The notes beneath the pieces were generated by a model, which saw nothing but the letters and a program-made list of their open reading frames with translations, did not search any database and had not been told where the DNA came from. The position numbers and the translations under genes are program-made. From NCBI RefSeq assembly GCF_014836935.1, contig NZ_JACSPW010000015.1:1-64000 (forward strand): DNA of 64,000 nucleotides, read 5' to 3'. This document shows positions 35,628 to 44,487 of the stretch, piece after piece. The first letter of the stretch is position 1. Every line of letters starts with the position of its first letter. The stretch is from Solibacillus merdavium. GTDB lineage: Bacteria > Bacillota > Bacilli > Bacillales_A > Planococcaceae.

Positions 35628-36611
35628 TTAATATTTATCTATTACAACACCAAGTGAAGAAGCCTTTATGAAAGGTAAATTCTGCAATTGCTTTAAGCTC
35701 TCGGCAGTACCTGTTACAACGATGCCGTTAATGACTAGGTCATTTACGGAAAGCTTGTCATCCTCACCTGCAATGTTTTCTTTTAAATTTTGAAATTCCT
35801 GTTGCCAATAAGAATTGAATTTTGCACCTGAGTCAATGGCACTGATAAATCGTTCAGCAGGTTGATCTGCAAATGTCCCATCCGTATTTATAACTGAAAA
35901 ACCGTAAGCATCTTGTCCGTTTAAGGTAAGAGGCAACTTTCCTAGAGGGTTTTGATTTTCATCATAATTGATGGAATATAATTTTCCCCCTTGCTCAATA
36001 TGATTCACCCATAGCCATGTTTTTGTTATGTCTTTTGGGATAAGCGCCATCGCTTCACTAGATGTATATCCTTTATCAAAAGAAAGGGCCATTTCCACGA
36101 GTTTGTCATTTGCGATTTCATTAAGTAAAAGCAAATCATTATTTACCACATCGTAGTTTAACTGCGGGTAGAAAAATGTCATCATTCGTTGGCCAAGTTC
36201 ATTGTAAGAGGGCTTCTTATCCATTTGAACGGTGAACCCAGTAGATCTTGACCCGATCCGCCCTAAAACTTCATCGCGGAATAAGCCGTATCCGTATCCA
36301 CCTTCCCCTGAATAGATTATTCTATCTCCCACTTGTTTATATTTTTTATAGTAATTTTCTCCTCCCAAAATACCAGGATAAAATTCTTCTACGCCGATAA
36401 ATTCGTTAGCTCCCTTTACCTGATTGTATTGATAAAAGGCGTTTTGAACAGGTGATGCGAGTAAAGGGGTAATGAAGCCATTTGCTAAAATACTCGAAAA
36501 CAACACTACGACAATAACAATCATTGAAATTAATACTGTTTTCCATGTGCTTCTTCGCTTTGCCTTACTAATCGACTTCTTCATTTTTTCGATATTAAAA
36601 AGTTCACCCAT
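35628..36611 (-). CDS. Anti-sigma factor (Sigma_reg_N/Sigma_reg_C type, YhdL-like)
   Basis: This 327-residue membrane protein has a cytoplasmic N-terminus (about 30 residues), one helix (VLISMIVIVVVLFSSILANGFI) and a large outer domain of the sigma-factor-regulator type. It should hold the ECF sigma factor at the membrane. GGGAGG precedes the ATG at 36611, whose A is shared with the sigma factor's stop codon, so the two are coupled. A longer in-frame start at 36626 would overlap the ribosome site. Confidence 0.85.
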   Translation of the reverse strand: MGELFNIEKMKKSISKAKRRSTWKTVLISMIVIVVVLFSSILANGFITPLLASPVQNAFYQYNQVKGANEFIGVEEFYPGILGGENYYKKYKQVGDRIIYSGEGGYGYGLFRDEVLGRIGSRSTGFTVQMDKKPSYNELGQRMMTFFYPQLNYDVVNNDLLLLNEIANDKLVEMALSFDKGYTSSEAMALIPKDITKTWLWVNHIEQGGKLYSINYDENQNPLGKLPLTLNGQDAYGFSVINTDGTFADQPAERFISAIDSGAKFNSYWQQEFQNLKENIAGEDDKLSVNDLVINGIVVTGTAESLKQLQNLPFIKASSLGVVIDKY

Positions 36612-37099
36612 TATAGATCCTCCCATTTCTTTTTTAATGCTTGTCGTGCACGCTGTAAATACGTGCGAATATGATTTTCGGATACGTCTAAAATTGCGGC
36701 CATTTCCTTATAAGATAGATCCATAAAATATTTCATAATGAGTAACTGCTGATACGTTGACGAAAGTCCCTGCAATGCTTTGTGCAACGTTTGATTTTGC
36801 TCATCGATGAGAAGATGCTCCTCAATATTTAATGAAGATTGAAATTGTTGCATTTCGTCATTACTTAAAGAGACGGACCTTTTATTTTTGTTATATAACG
36901 TGTAATAACGATGTAATGCCACTTTAAAAAGCCATGCGCGCAGATTTTTTGCTTGAATTTGCGATAAGCATTCAATTGTTTTCATAATGGTTTCTTGTGT
37001 GACGTCTTCTGCATCTTCCTTTGTAGCCCCAATTTTTAATAAATATTTGAAAACAATTTGTGCTTCTTCAAGCAAATAGTTTTCCCATGACTTGTCCAT
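36611..37099 (-). CDS. ECF-type RNA polymerase sigma factor
   Basis: This 162-residue group 4 sigma factor has region 2 in KIGATKEDAEDVTQETIMKTIECL and RAWLFKVALHRYYTLY. Region 4 is in LSSTYQQLLIMKYFMDLSYKEMAAILDVSENHIRTYLQRARQALKK. Size and pairing resemble SigM-YhdL of Bacillus, although no YhdK is present. It probably responds to a cell-envelope signal through the downstream anti-sigma factor. I saw no convincing ECF promoter upstream. Confidence 0.9.
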   Translation of the reverse strand: MDKSWENYLLEEAQIVFKYLLKIGATKEDAEDVTQETIMKTIECLSQIQAKNLRAWLFKVALHRYYTLYNKNKRSVSLSNDEMQQFQSSLNIEEHLLIDEQNQTLHKALQGLSSTYQQLLIMKYFMDLSYKEMAAILDVSENHIRTYLQRARQALKKKWEDL

Positions 37100-37182
37100 A
37101 GTTCACCAACTTCCGGATATCCATATGTTGAAAATAAGAAGCCTTAATCGTGTGAAATAAAACGAAATATGCTTTACTTATT

Positions 37183-37196
37183 GTAAGTTAACTTAC
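37183..37196. promoter_or_regulatory. 14-bp perfect palindrome between divergent genes
   Basis: GTAAGTTAACTTAC is a perfect 14-bp palindrome in the 173-bp gap between the leftward ECF sigma gene and the rightward CoA-disulfide-reductase-like gene. It is a plausible operator for either. Confidence 0.45.
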
Positions 37197-37272
37197 TTAT
37201 ATAACTAATTAAATTCGTAAAAGTATACAAAATAAAAAAATATATTTTATAAACAAGCAAGGAGTGACGATG

Positions 37273-38604
37273 ATGAAAGTTGTAATTATCGGTGGGGATG
37301 CTGCGGGGATGAGTGCGGCGATGGAAATTGTCCGTAACGATAAATCCGCACAAATTGTTGTTTTAGAAAAGGGCGATATTTATTCGTATGGCCAATGTGG
37401 GTTGCCTTATGTGATAAACGGAAAAGTACCGAATACAGATGAGCTTATAGCGCGGGATGTCGAGGAATTCCGTTCAAAATACGATATTGATGCGCGAATT
37501 TTTCATGAAGTGACGGCGATTGATACAAAACTACAAACAGTGAGTGGGCATGATGTAAATAGTAAGGAGCCTTTTGAATTTGCATATGATAAATTGCTGA
37601 TTGCAACAGGTGCTGCGCCGAAAATGCCTCCATTGGAAAATGCTGATTTACAGGGCATTCATATGATTAAAACGATTCCTCAAATGAATGCACTGATGGA
37701 ACAATTACCGAATGTGAAGCATGTTACAGTCGTAGGTGGCGGCTATATAGGATTGGAAGTTGTTGAAACGGTTCGTGAGCGCGGTCTGGATGTTCGTCTG
37801 ATCCATCAAGGGAGTCAGTTAATGTCGATTTTAGATCCAGAGCTTTCAAAAATCATTTATGAAGAGGCGATTTCACATGGAGTGGAAGTATTACTGAATG
37901 AAGAGACAATTGGTTTTGAAGGGAAACAATGTGTCGAGGCAATCCGTACAAAAACAGGAACATACCCTACAGAACTTGTCATTGTTGCGACCGGTGTAAG
38001 TCCCAATACACAATTTGCAAAAGAGTTTGCAAAGCTTGGAAATGGGGCGCTCATCGTTAATGAAAAAATGGAAACATCTATTGCCAATGTATATGCAGCG
38101 GGAGATTGTGCGTCACATTTCAACCGGCTTAAGCAGCACGATGACTACTTGCCACTCGGTACTACAGCGAATAAGCAGGGACGAATCGCTGGTTTGAATA
38201 TTGCCGGTTTTAATTATAAATTTAGTGGAATTGTAGGCACATCCATACTGAAGTTTTTTGATTTACAAATAGGGATGACGGGATTATCCAATGCAGACGC
38301 GGATAAGCTACATGCGTTGGTTGAGGCATATGTAATGGAAGTGAACGATATTGCTAGCTATTATCCTCATGCAAGTAAGATGAAACTGCGCATGCTAGTC
38401 GAACAACAAAGCCGCAAGCTTGTAGGATTGCAAATTGTAGGAAAGCACGGGGTCGATAAACGAATTGATGTGTTCGCAACAGCGCTTTACAATGAAATGA
38501 CCTTTGAAGAATTATTGGACTTAGACTTAGCGTATGCCCCACCATTCAGCGGTGTTTGGGATGCGCTCATGCAGGCACCGAAGCGCTACGGAAAAAAGGG
38601 TTAA
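37273..38604 (+). CDS. CoA-disulfide reductase-like FAD/NAD(P) oxidoreductase
   Basis: This 443-residue flavoprotein has the FAD-binding VVIIGGDAAGMSAAMEI, NAD-binding VVGGGYIGLEVVE and YAAGDC motifs. The single redox cysteine is Cys42 in YSYGQCGLPY, in the position of Cys43 of CoA-disulfide reductases. NADH oxidases of this family have a different context. It may keep CoA or another low-molecular thiol reduced. GGAG at 37261-37264 supports the second of two adjacent ATG codons. Confidence 0.85.
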   Translation: MKVVIIGGDAAGMSAAMEIVRNDKSAQIVVLEKGDIYSYGQCGLPYVINGKVPNTDELIARDVEEFRSKYDIDARIFHEVTAIDTKLQTVSGHDVNSKEPFEFAYDKLLIATGAAPKMPPLENADLQGIHMIKTIPQMNALMEQLPNVKHVTVVGGGYIGLEVVETVRERGLDVRLIHQGSQLMSILDPELSKIIYEEAISHGVEVLLNEETIGFEGKQCVEAIRTKTGTYPTELVIVATGVSPNTQFAKEFAKLGNGALIVNEKMETSIANVYAAGDCASHFNRLKQHDDYLPLGTTANKQGRIAGLNIAGFNYKFSGIVGTSILKFFDLQIGMTGLSNADADKLHALVEAYVMEVNDIASYYPHASKMKLRMLVEQQSRKLVGLQIVGKHGVDKRIDVFATALYNEMTFEELLDLDLAYAPPFSGVWDALMQAPKRYGKKG

Positions 38605-38612
38605 AAACGTCG

Positions 38613-38653
38613 CAAGCTCCAGCTATTATTGGGAAATAGCTGGAGCTTGTTTT
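38613..38653 (+). terminator. Terminator of the CoA-disulfide reductase-like gene
   Basis: CAAGCTCCAGCTATT (38613-38627) and AATAGCTGGAGCTTG (38635-38649) form a perfect 15-bp stem followed by TTTTG. Confidence 0.92.
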
Positions 38654-39053
38654 GTGTTTAAAAGAGGTGTTAGTCAAATTTTGTTCAAATGAATTATCAA
38701 TAGATAAACGTTCGACCATGCTGGCAGCTATGTTTGATCTGCAAGGTGGAATCATGGAGAAGGCTATCTACTTTGCTTTGAACTTATACATACTATAGCG
38801 CAAGTTTATGGAGAAAATGTCATTTTAATAAAGTTGTAAAAAATATGTAAAGTAGCCAATTGCTTATGAAAACCCGTAGTAGCAAGCGTTTCTAAGGGTT
38901 TCTTTATATATTTTTATTATTTTATATTGTTTTTATAACAATAATGTGACATGTATGACGAATATATATACGAATTTATTTCGAAAAATCACTTTGCATA
39001 AAAAAATCAAAGAAAAACAAACTAACTTCAATTAGGAATAAGGAGGAATAAGC
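38654..39053. other. Intergenic region before tlp
   Basis: These 400 bp hold a 43-codon open frame (38667-38798, GTG start, no known family) and a loose AAACCC...GGGTTT inverted pair near 38875-38908. The rest is very AT-rich. No promoter for the spore gene was identified with confidence. Confidence 0.4.
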
Positions 39054-39296
39054 ATGAAAAATGATAGACATGAAGTATTTAATAAAAAATCCAAAAATGC
39101 GCTAAGTTTAGGGAAGATGATTGAAAATACGAAAGAAAATATTCAAGAGGCGGAAATTAGTAAAGAATTCGCATTTCCTGAAGAACTGGAAAATTTAGAG
39201 GAAAAAAATGCGCGACGTAAAACGGCCATTGCACAAATGGAAGAACAAATAAGAGAAGAAAAAGCCTTTCAAGCTAGAAAAAATTATTATAAATAA
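39054..39296 (+). CDS. tlp: Small acid-soluble spore protein Tlp
   Basis: This 80-residue, highly charged protein matches the Tlp family. SLGKMIENTKENIQEAEISKEFAFPEELENLEEKNARRKTAIAQMEEQIREE has the typical spacing of N-T-x-x-N-I-x-x-A-E and E-K-N-x-R-R-K. Tlp accumulates in the forespore and indicates an endospore former. AAGGAGG precedes the ATG. A terminator follows, so it is monocistronic. Confidence 0.88.
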   Translation: MKNDRHEVFNKKSKNALSLGKMIENTKENIQEAEISKEFAFPEELENLEEKNARRKTAIAQMEEQIREEKAFQARKNYYK

Positions 39297-39307
39297 TGCT
39301 TCAGTCA

Positions 39308-39340
39308 AAACGTTAATCTTAATGGGATTAACGTTTTTTT
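39308..39340 (+). terminator. Terminator of tlp
   Basis: AAACGTTAATC (39308-39318) pairs with GATTAACGTTT (39326-39336), inside a run of seven T. Confidence 0.92.
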
Positions 39341-39408
39341 ATTTAGTAAAAAGGCAGAATTTCAACTTTATGAATTTTTTATTGTGAGATATTCATTTTA
39401 ACAATAAA

Positions 39409-39435
39409 ACTCTCATACAGTGTTCTTGTGAGAGT
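39409..39435. promoter_or_regulatory. Inverted repeat upstream of the P-type ATPase
   Basis: ACTCTCA (39409-39415) and TGAGAGT (39429-39435) form a 7-bp inverted repeat with a 13-bp spacer, about 70 bp before the ATPase start. It may be an operator. There is no T run to make it a terminator. Confidence 0.35.
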
Positions 39436-39503
39436 GCTCATATTTTTCGTGCAATAGCAAAATAAAGTGGTTATCTATACTGAAAACTTGAAGGGAGGTT
39501 CTC

Positions 39504-42095
39504 ATGAATTTATCTGACTTTTACCGTAATTCCGTACAGGAAGTTATGAAGAAGCTGGACGTAACACCATATGGACTGACAGACTACGAAGTGCGTTCTC
39601 GACATAAAAAATATGGCTATAATGAACTGAAAGAAGGTAAACAAAAGAATATCTTTCAAGTTCTGCTAGAGCAGTTTCAGGATTTTTTGGTCATTATCTT
39701 AATTGCTGCTGCCATTATTTCTATGTTTCTTGGTGATGTAGATAGCTCCATTGTTATTCTAATCGTACTTGTTTTAAATGCCGTACTGGGGACTGTTCAG
39801 CATGTAAGAGCGGAAAAATCGCTAAACAGTCTAAAGGAAATGGCGGCACCCGTTTCTAAAGTCATCCGTGAAGGAGAAGTAATTGAAATACCGTCAAGAA
39901 ATGTTATTGTCGGTGACCTGCTCGTTTTGGAAGCTGGCGATTATATTAGTGCCGATGGTAGAGTAATTGAAAGCTATAGTTTGCAAATAAACGAAAGTTC
40001 GTTAACCGGTGAATCATTAGCCATTGATAAAATAGCGAACACAATCCATGAAAAAGAGCTTGCCATTGGCGATAAGAGGAACATGGTTTTCTCCGGGAGC
40101 TTTGTAACGAATGGTCGTGGAAAAGCTGTCGTTACTTCAATTGGAATGAATACAGAGATCGGTAAAATTGCCACTCTTTTGGACAATGCACAGGAGAAAA
40201 AAACACCATTGCAAGTGAGCTTGGATCGTTTTGGGAAGCGTCTTGCACTTGGCATTATTATTATTTGTTTAATTATATTCGGACTTGATCTAATTCGAGG
40301 GCGGGAGTTAATTGATTCCTTTATGTTCGCCGTTTCGTTGGCGGTTGCAGCGATTCCGGAAGCACTCAGCTCGATTGTGACGATCGTTCTGGCAGTGGGA
40401 ACCACAAATATGGCGAAGGAAAATGCCATTATTCGTAAGCTGCATGCAGTAGAAAGTTTGGGGAGTGTATCGATTATCTGTTCAGATAAGACAGGGACAC
40501 TTACGCAAAATAAAATGACGGTGCAAGAGGTCTATACAGGCGATCAAGTTCTGCCATTTAACGAGCTACAGCTAGTTAATCCAAATCATAAAAAACTACT
40601 CGAATTGGCCATGCTCTGCAATAATTCCGTTGTATTGAAGGATAAGGAAATCGGGGATCCAACGGAATTGGCCCTCGTGAAGTTAGGACGTGAATATGAC
40701 TTGAATGAACATATTGTACGTGGCCTTCATCAACGCGTTGGTGAATTACCTTTTGATTCGACTCGTAAGGTAATGAGTACAGTTCACCGCATGGGAAATC
40801 GTTCCGTCATGATTACAAAAGGTGCAGTTGATGTACTTCTGCCGCGTATTAGCCGCATTCATTCAAGTAATGGTGGGTCTAACATAACGACGCAGCAAGT
40901 AGAAAAAATCAATCACGTAAATGAAACCTTCTCAAATGCTGGGTTAAGAGTAATGGCGATTACGTATAAAGATTTATTTTCTCCTACCTTAACTGAAAAA
41001 GAGGAGCATAACTTAACTTTTGTTGGATTAATCGCGATGATGGATCCACCACGCGAAGAATCGGCACAAGCAGTGGCAGATTGTATTAAAGCGGGAATCA
41101 AGCCGGTCATGATTACAGGAGATCATAAAATTACTGCGATGGCGATTGCAAAGAAACTCGGCATTTTAAAAAATCCGAATGAAGCTATTGAAGGTAAAGA
41201 AATCGAAAAGCTTTCAGATAGGGAATTGAAGGCAAAGGTAGAAAAAATCTCAGTTTATGCACGTGTCTCACCGGAACATAAAATACGGATTGTGAAGGCA
41301 TGGCAAGACAAAGGACATGTAGTCGCCATGACGGGGGATGGTGTAAATGATGCCCCAGCGCTGAAACAGGCCGAAATTGGTGTAGCAATGGGCACAGGGA
41401 CAGAAGTTGCAAAGGATGCTTCCTCAATGATTTTAACCGATGATAACTTTTTGACGATCGTCAAATCGATTTCGAATGGTCGAAGCATTTACGCCAATAT
41501 TAGTAACGCTATTAAATTCTTATTATCTGGAAACGCGGGTGCAATTATTGTCGTTTTATATGCAACGCTTTTTGCATTGCCTGCACCGTTTCTACCGATT
41601 CATCTATTATTTATAAATTTATTAACGGATAGTTTGCCAGCAATTGCGATTGGGCTAGAGCCGCATAATAAAAAGCTTATGAAAGAAAAGCCCCGTAACA
41701 TAAATGAGCCGTTGTTAAATAAGAAGTTTGTTTCCCAAGTAGGGTTTGAGGGAGCGATTATTGCGGCAGTCACAATTATCGCCTTCCAAATTGGGTTATC
41801 GACAGGTGATACTGCAGTAGCTACAACGATGGCATTTGCGACGCTCTGTTTATCAAGACTGATACATGGCTTTAATTGCCGCTCCGAGGAATCAATTTTT
41901 AAACTGGGACTCTTCTCGAATTTAGCCGTGTGGATTGCATTTTTATTAGGATTTTCGATACTGAACTTTGTGCTAATTTCTGGATTATTTGAAGTAGCAC
42001 GATTGAACAACTTCCAATATTTAGTTATTTATAGTTTATCATTAGTTCCACTAATTATCATTCAGCTTCATAAACTATTTTTCAAAGCGAGTTAA
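39504..42095 (+). CDS. Calcium-type P-type ATPase
   Basis: This 863-residue P2A-type ATPase is the size and layout of bacterial Ca2+ pumps such as YloB. TGES is in the actuator domain, the phosphorylated aspartate is in CSDKTGTLTQNKMT, and MVFSG and MTGDGVNDAPALK are the other hallmarks. VAAIPEAL in helix 4 and NLLTDSLPAIAIG in helix 6 are SERCA-like cation-site segments. About ten helices are present. It exports cytosolic Ca2+ using ATP. GGGAGG precedes the ATG. The gene is monocistronic. Confidence 0.92.
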   Translation: MNLSDFYRNSVQEVMKKLDVTPYGLTDYEVRSRHKKYGYNELKEGKQKNIFQVLLEQFQDFLVIILIAAAIISMFLGDVDSSIVILIVLVLNAVLGTVQHVRAEKSLNSLKEMAAPVSKVIREGEVIEIPSRNVIVGDLLVLEAGDYISADGRVIESYSLQINESSLTGESLAIDKIANTIHEKELAIGDKRNMVFSGSFVTNGRGKAVVTSIGMNTEIGKIATLLDNAQEKKTPLQVSLDRFGKRLALGIIIICLIIFGLDLIRGRELIDSFMFAVSLAVAAIPEALSSIVTIVLAVGTTNMAKENAIIRKLHAVESLGSVSIICSDKTGTLTQNKMTVQEVYTGDQVLPFNELQLVNPNHKKLLELAMLCNNSVVLKDKEIGDPTELALVKLGREYDLNEHIVRGLHQRVGELPFDSTRKVMSTVHRMGNRSVMITKGAVDVLLPRISRIHSSNGGSNITTQQVEKINHVNETFSNAGLRVMAITYKDLFSPTLTEKEEHNLTFVGLIAMMDPPREESAQAVADCIKAGIKPVMITGDHKITAMAIAKKLGILKNPNEAIEGKEIEKLSDRELKAKVEKISVYARVSPEHKIRIVKAWQDKGHVVAMTGDGVNDAPALKQAEIGVAMGTGTEVAKDASSMILTDDNFLTIVKSISNGRSIYANISNAIKFLLSGNAGAIIVVLYATLFALPAPFLPIHLLFINLLTDSLPAIAIGLEPHNKKLMKEKPRNINEPLLNKKFVSQVGFEGAIIAAVTIIAFQIGLSTGDTAVATTMAFATLCLSRLIHGFNCRSEESIFKLGLFSNLAVWIAFLLGFSILNFVLISGLFEVARLNNFQYLVIYSLSLVPLIIIQLHKLFFKAS

Positions 42096-42113
42096 AGAGA
42101 GCTGCTTGAATAT

Positions 42114-42147
42114 AAAGCGCATGCATGAACTAAATTGCATGCGCTTT
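42114..42147 (+). terminator. Terminator of the P-type ATPase gene
   Basis: AAAGCGCATGCA (42114-42125) pairs with TGCATGCGCTTT (42136-42147), inside a short T run. Confidence 0.9.
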
Positions 42148-42231
42148 TCGATTAAATGCTACGCGAGATGGCAACTTTTTTAGGCTTTTAACATAACAAT
42201 AAAGTTAACAAGGTTATGGAAGGGTGACGTC

Positions 42232-43338
42232 ATAAGTACAACAGTTAAGCATTTCTTCGGTCAGGCAATGACAGGGCAGGGCATAAAAAATATATACAAG
42301 GATTTAATGAATGAGGCACAAGCGGTGTATTTACTAAAGGGTGCGCACGGCTTCAAAGTTTCCGAGCTGCTCAAGAACATCGGTGACTACTATGTTAAAA
42401 AGGGCGCTAATATCGAGTATTTCCATGATCCGTTATTTGAGGACACAGTTGAAGGCATTTTTATTCAAGCACCACATCGGAATTTAATTCTTCAGGCAAC
42501 CAATCCTTCTATAGAGCCTACTGTTCTTGGTGGACGGGATCATGTCATTTCCCTTTATGACTGTGTGGATGAAGAACAGCTTTCAGCGAGTGAGGCATTA
42601 TTCTCTTTAAATGAAAAAAAACAGACCTACTATAATCACTGCTTTGCTGCTCTTTCCAAGGCAATTCATATTCATGATGACTGGGAAGTTGAAACGAGGA
42701 AGTATATGAATTGGAGCGGATTGAATCAGCAATTTGCCTATTTGACGAATCAATTATTCGGTGAGACGAAATTGGATAAATCCAGTCAGCTGTCCCACCG
42801 GCTACTCGGAACGTTAACACCGGCAGGAGCACGTGATACCGTTCCAAGTATTACGCAAAACCTGGAAAAGAGACTATTCATCAAAGGGTATCCAGGGACA
42901 GGGAAATCCTCGATGATGAAGCGATTAGCAAAAGAAGCGCAGAGTCGTGGATATGATGTGCAGCTCGTATGGTGTGGGTTGGATTCTAATTCAATTGATA
43001 TGGTCATTTTGCCTGAATTAAAGTTCTGTATTTTTGATAGTACTGAGCCACATGTCTATTTCCCGGATGAGAATCGTCCTGGAGATGAAATTTTCGACAT
43101 TGCCAAGCACTGCCATCCAACAGAAGTAGAGATAAAGAACATTGATAGGCTTGTTGCACAATATAAAGCGACCATGCTGGAAGCGAAGCATTTTTCAAAG
43201 CTATATGCAGATGAAGAGCGGAAAGTCCGTGAAGCAGTGGATGTAGCTCTAAACGAGGATGAATTCAATAAACGGACAGTCCCGTTATTTGATCTCGTGG
43301 AAGAGTTTAAAGACCATATAAATGAACAACGCATATGA
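42232..43338 (+). CDS. PRK06851-like P-loop NTPase, apparent ATA start
   Basis: This protein is about 368 residues long and belongs to a Bacillales family of tandem P-loop proteins of unknown role. The second nucleotide site is intact (IKGYPGTGKSSMM). The first appears lost (LLKGAHGFKVSELL). No ATG, GTG or TTG occurs in frame between the stop at 42181 and the ATG at 42268, which has no ribosome site. An ATA at 42232 lies about six bases after GGAAGGGTG and restores the family-like N-terminus VKHFFGQAMTGQG. The ATA start is therefore inferred. Confidence 0.7.
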   Translation: MSTTVKHFFGQAMTGQGIKNIYKDLMNEAQAVYLLKGAHGFKVSELLKNIGDYYVKKGANIEYFHDPLFEDTVEGIFIQAPHRNLILQATNPSIEPTVLGGRDHVISLYDCVDEEQLSASEALFSLNEKKQTYYNHCFAALSKAIHIHDDWEVETRKYMNWSGLNQQFAYLTNQLFGETKLDKSSQLSHRLLGTLTPAGARDTVPSITQNLEKRLFIKGYPGTGKSSMMKRLAKEAQSRGYDVQLVWCGLDSNSIDMVILPELKFCIFDSTEPHVYFPDENRPGDEIFDIAKHCHPTEVEIKNIDRLVAQYKATMLEAKHFSKLYADEERKVREAVDVALNEDEFNKRTVPLFDLVEEFKDHINEQRI

Positions 43339-43368
43339 TAATAGATGAATTATGAAAGGAATGATCAA

Positions 43369-43935
43369 ATGTATTATCCTTATGGGTACCAATTTCAGCA
43401 ATACCATTATCCTACGCATATACCGGTCAACCCATATGGGGGTACGCCAGGCAACGTAAATTATCCAATGTGGGTAAATACTACAGCCCCATATTGGCAA
43501 GGCGACTCCTCAAGTCATCAGGGAGTGATTTTAAAGGACTATGGAAAAAATCCGTTTGTCATCAATATTGAGGAAGCGGCGAGACAGAACCAGACGTATC
43601 GTACCGCTCTTTGGACAGGAAATCATCTACAGCTTACTTTAATGAGCATAAATCCTGGTGAGGATGTTGGGCTAGAGGTGCATCCACATGTGGACCAGTT
43701 CATTCGAATTGAGCAGGGCCAGGGGATTACCCAAATGGGGAAAACAAAAGATAACCTGAATTTTAATAGAATGGTATTTGATGGTTCTGCTATTTTTGTG
43801 CCTGCCGGAACATGGCATAATGTTACGAATACAGGGCAGACACCATTAAAGCTTTATACAATTTATGCACCACCAAACCATCCATTTGGTACGGTTGAAC
43901 CTACTAAAGCGAGCCATGAAGAACATAGGAAATAG
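43369..43935 (+). CDS. Cupin-domain protein with Tyr-rich N-terminus
   Basis: This is a 188-residue protein. Residues 1-60 are rich in Tyr, Pro, Gln and Asn (MYYPYGYQFQQYHYP), a composition seen in spore-coat and surface proteins. Residues about 70-175 form a single cupin barrel with metal-binding candidates in GLEVHPHVDQFIRIEQG and VPAGTWHNVTNTG. GAAAGGA lies eight bases before the ATG at 43369. It follows the P-loop gene by 30 bp and may share its transcript. Confidence 0.82.
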   Translation: MYYPYGYQFQQYHYPTHIPVNPYGGTPGNVNYPMWVNTTAPYWQGDSSSHQGVILKDYGKNPFVINIEEAARQNQTYRTALWTGNHLQLTLMSINPGEDVGLEVHPHVDQFIRIEQGQGITQMGKTKDNLNFNRMVFDGSAIFVPAGTWHNVTNTGQTPLKLYTIYAPPNHPFGTVEPTKASHEEHRK

Positions 43936-43939
43936 AATT

Positions 43940-43978
43940 GAAAAGTAAAGAGCGACTGGATGACCGGTTACTTTTTTT
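43940..43978 (+). terminator. Terminator of the cupin gene
   Basis: AAAAGTAA (43940-43947) pairs with TTACTTTT (from 43968), running into seven T. The loop of about 20 nt has minor internal pairing. Confidence 0.75.
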
Positions 43979-44055
43979 GAAGAAAAAACAATTTTATGAC
44001 AAGTATTAATATATTTTTGGAGATTTATATTTTAAAATATCAAAACTCAACAATA

Positions 44056-44203
44056 TTGATACTCTCACTCACACCCTAGTAATAACAAGGTATTGGAAGG
44101 TGATTACTAGGTTCAAAAGTGGGAGGGTTTTCTTGTGATTTAGGGCTATGTGAGGGTGTCGATCGCTAAATCCTTTGGTAAAAAGGGGTTTAGCGATTTT
44201 TTA
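44056..44203 (+). ncRNA. Candidate structured RNA with own terminator
   Basis: CCTAGTAAT (44075-44083) and ATTACTAGG (44103-44111) form a perfect 9-bp inverted repeat around 19 nt. About 50 bp on, TCGCTAAATCCTTT (44163-44176) and AAGGGGTTTAGCGA (44183-44196) make a strong terminator with six T. No reading frame lies between. TTGATA (44056-44061) and TAATAA (44080-44085) are a possible promoter. No known RNA family was recognised. The rest of the 552-bp gap, to 44487, is AT-rich. Confidence 0.4.
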
Positions 44204-44487
44204 TTTCTCCTTCTGCACTTTTAAAGCTTCATTTCAGCCTGATACTTCTCACGATTTTCATCATATCAACCGATTAAGTACGAAAGCGAATTTAAATGGA
44301 TAATATAAGATATTTTTATAAAAATAATGATGGATTTAGAATAGGAAGTGTGTAAGGTTAAAGTGAATTAAACTATTATTTTAACTATAAATTGTGATTT
44401 TGGAGACCTTAATAAATAAAAATAAAGAAATAAAGAAGGATAAGGCATTAAAGTATAACTCAATCTTACAATTGAAAGGAGTTCGAC

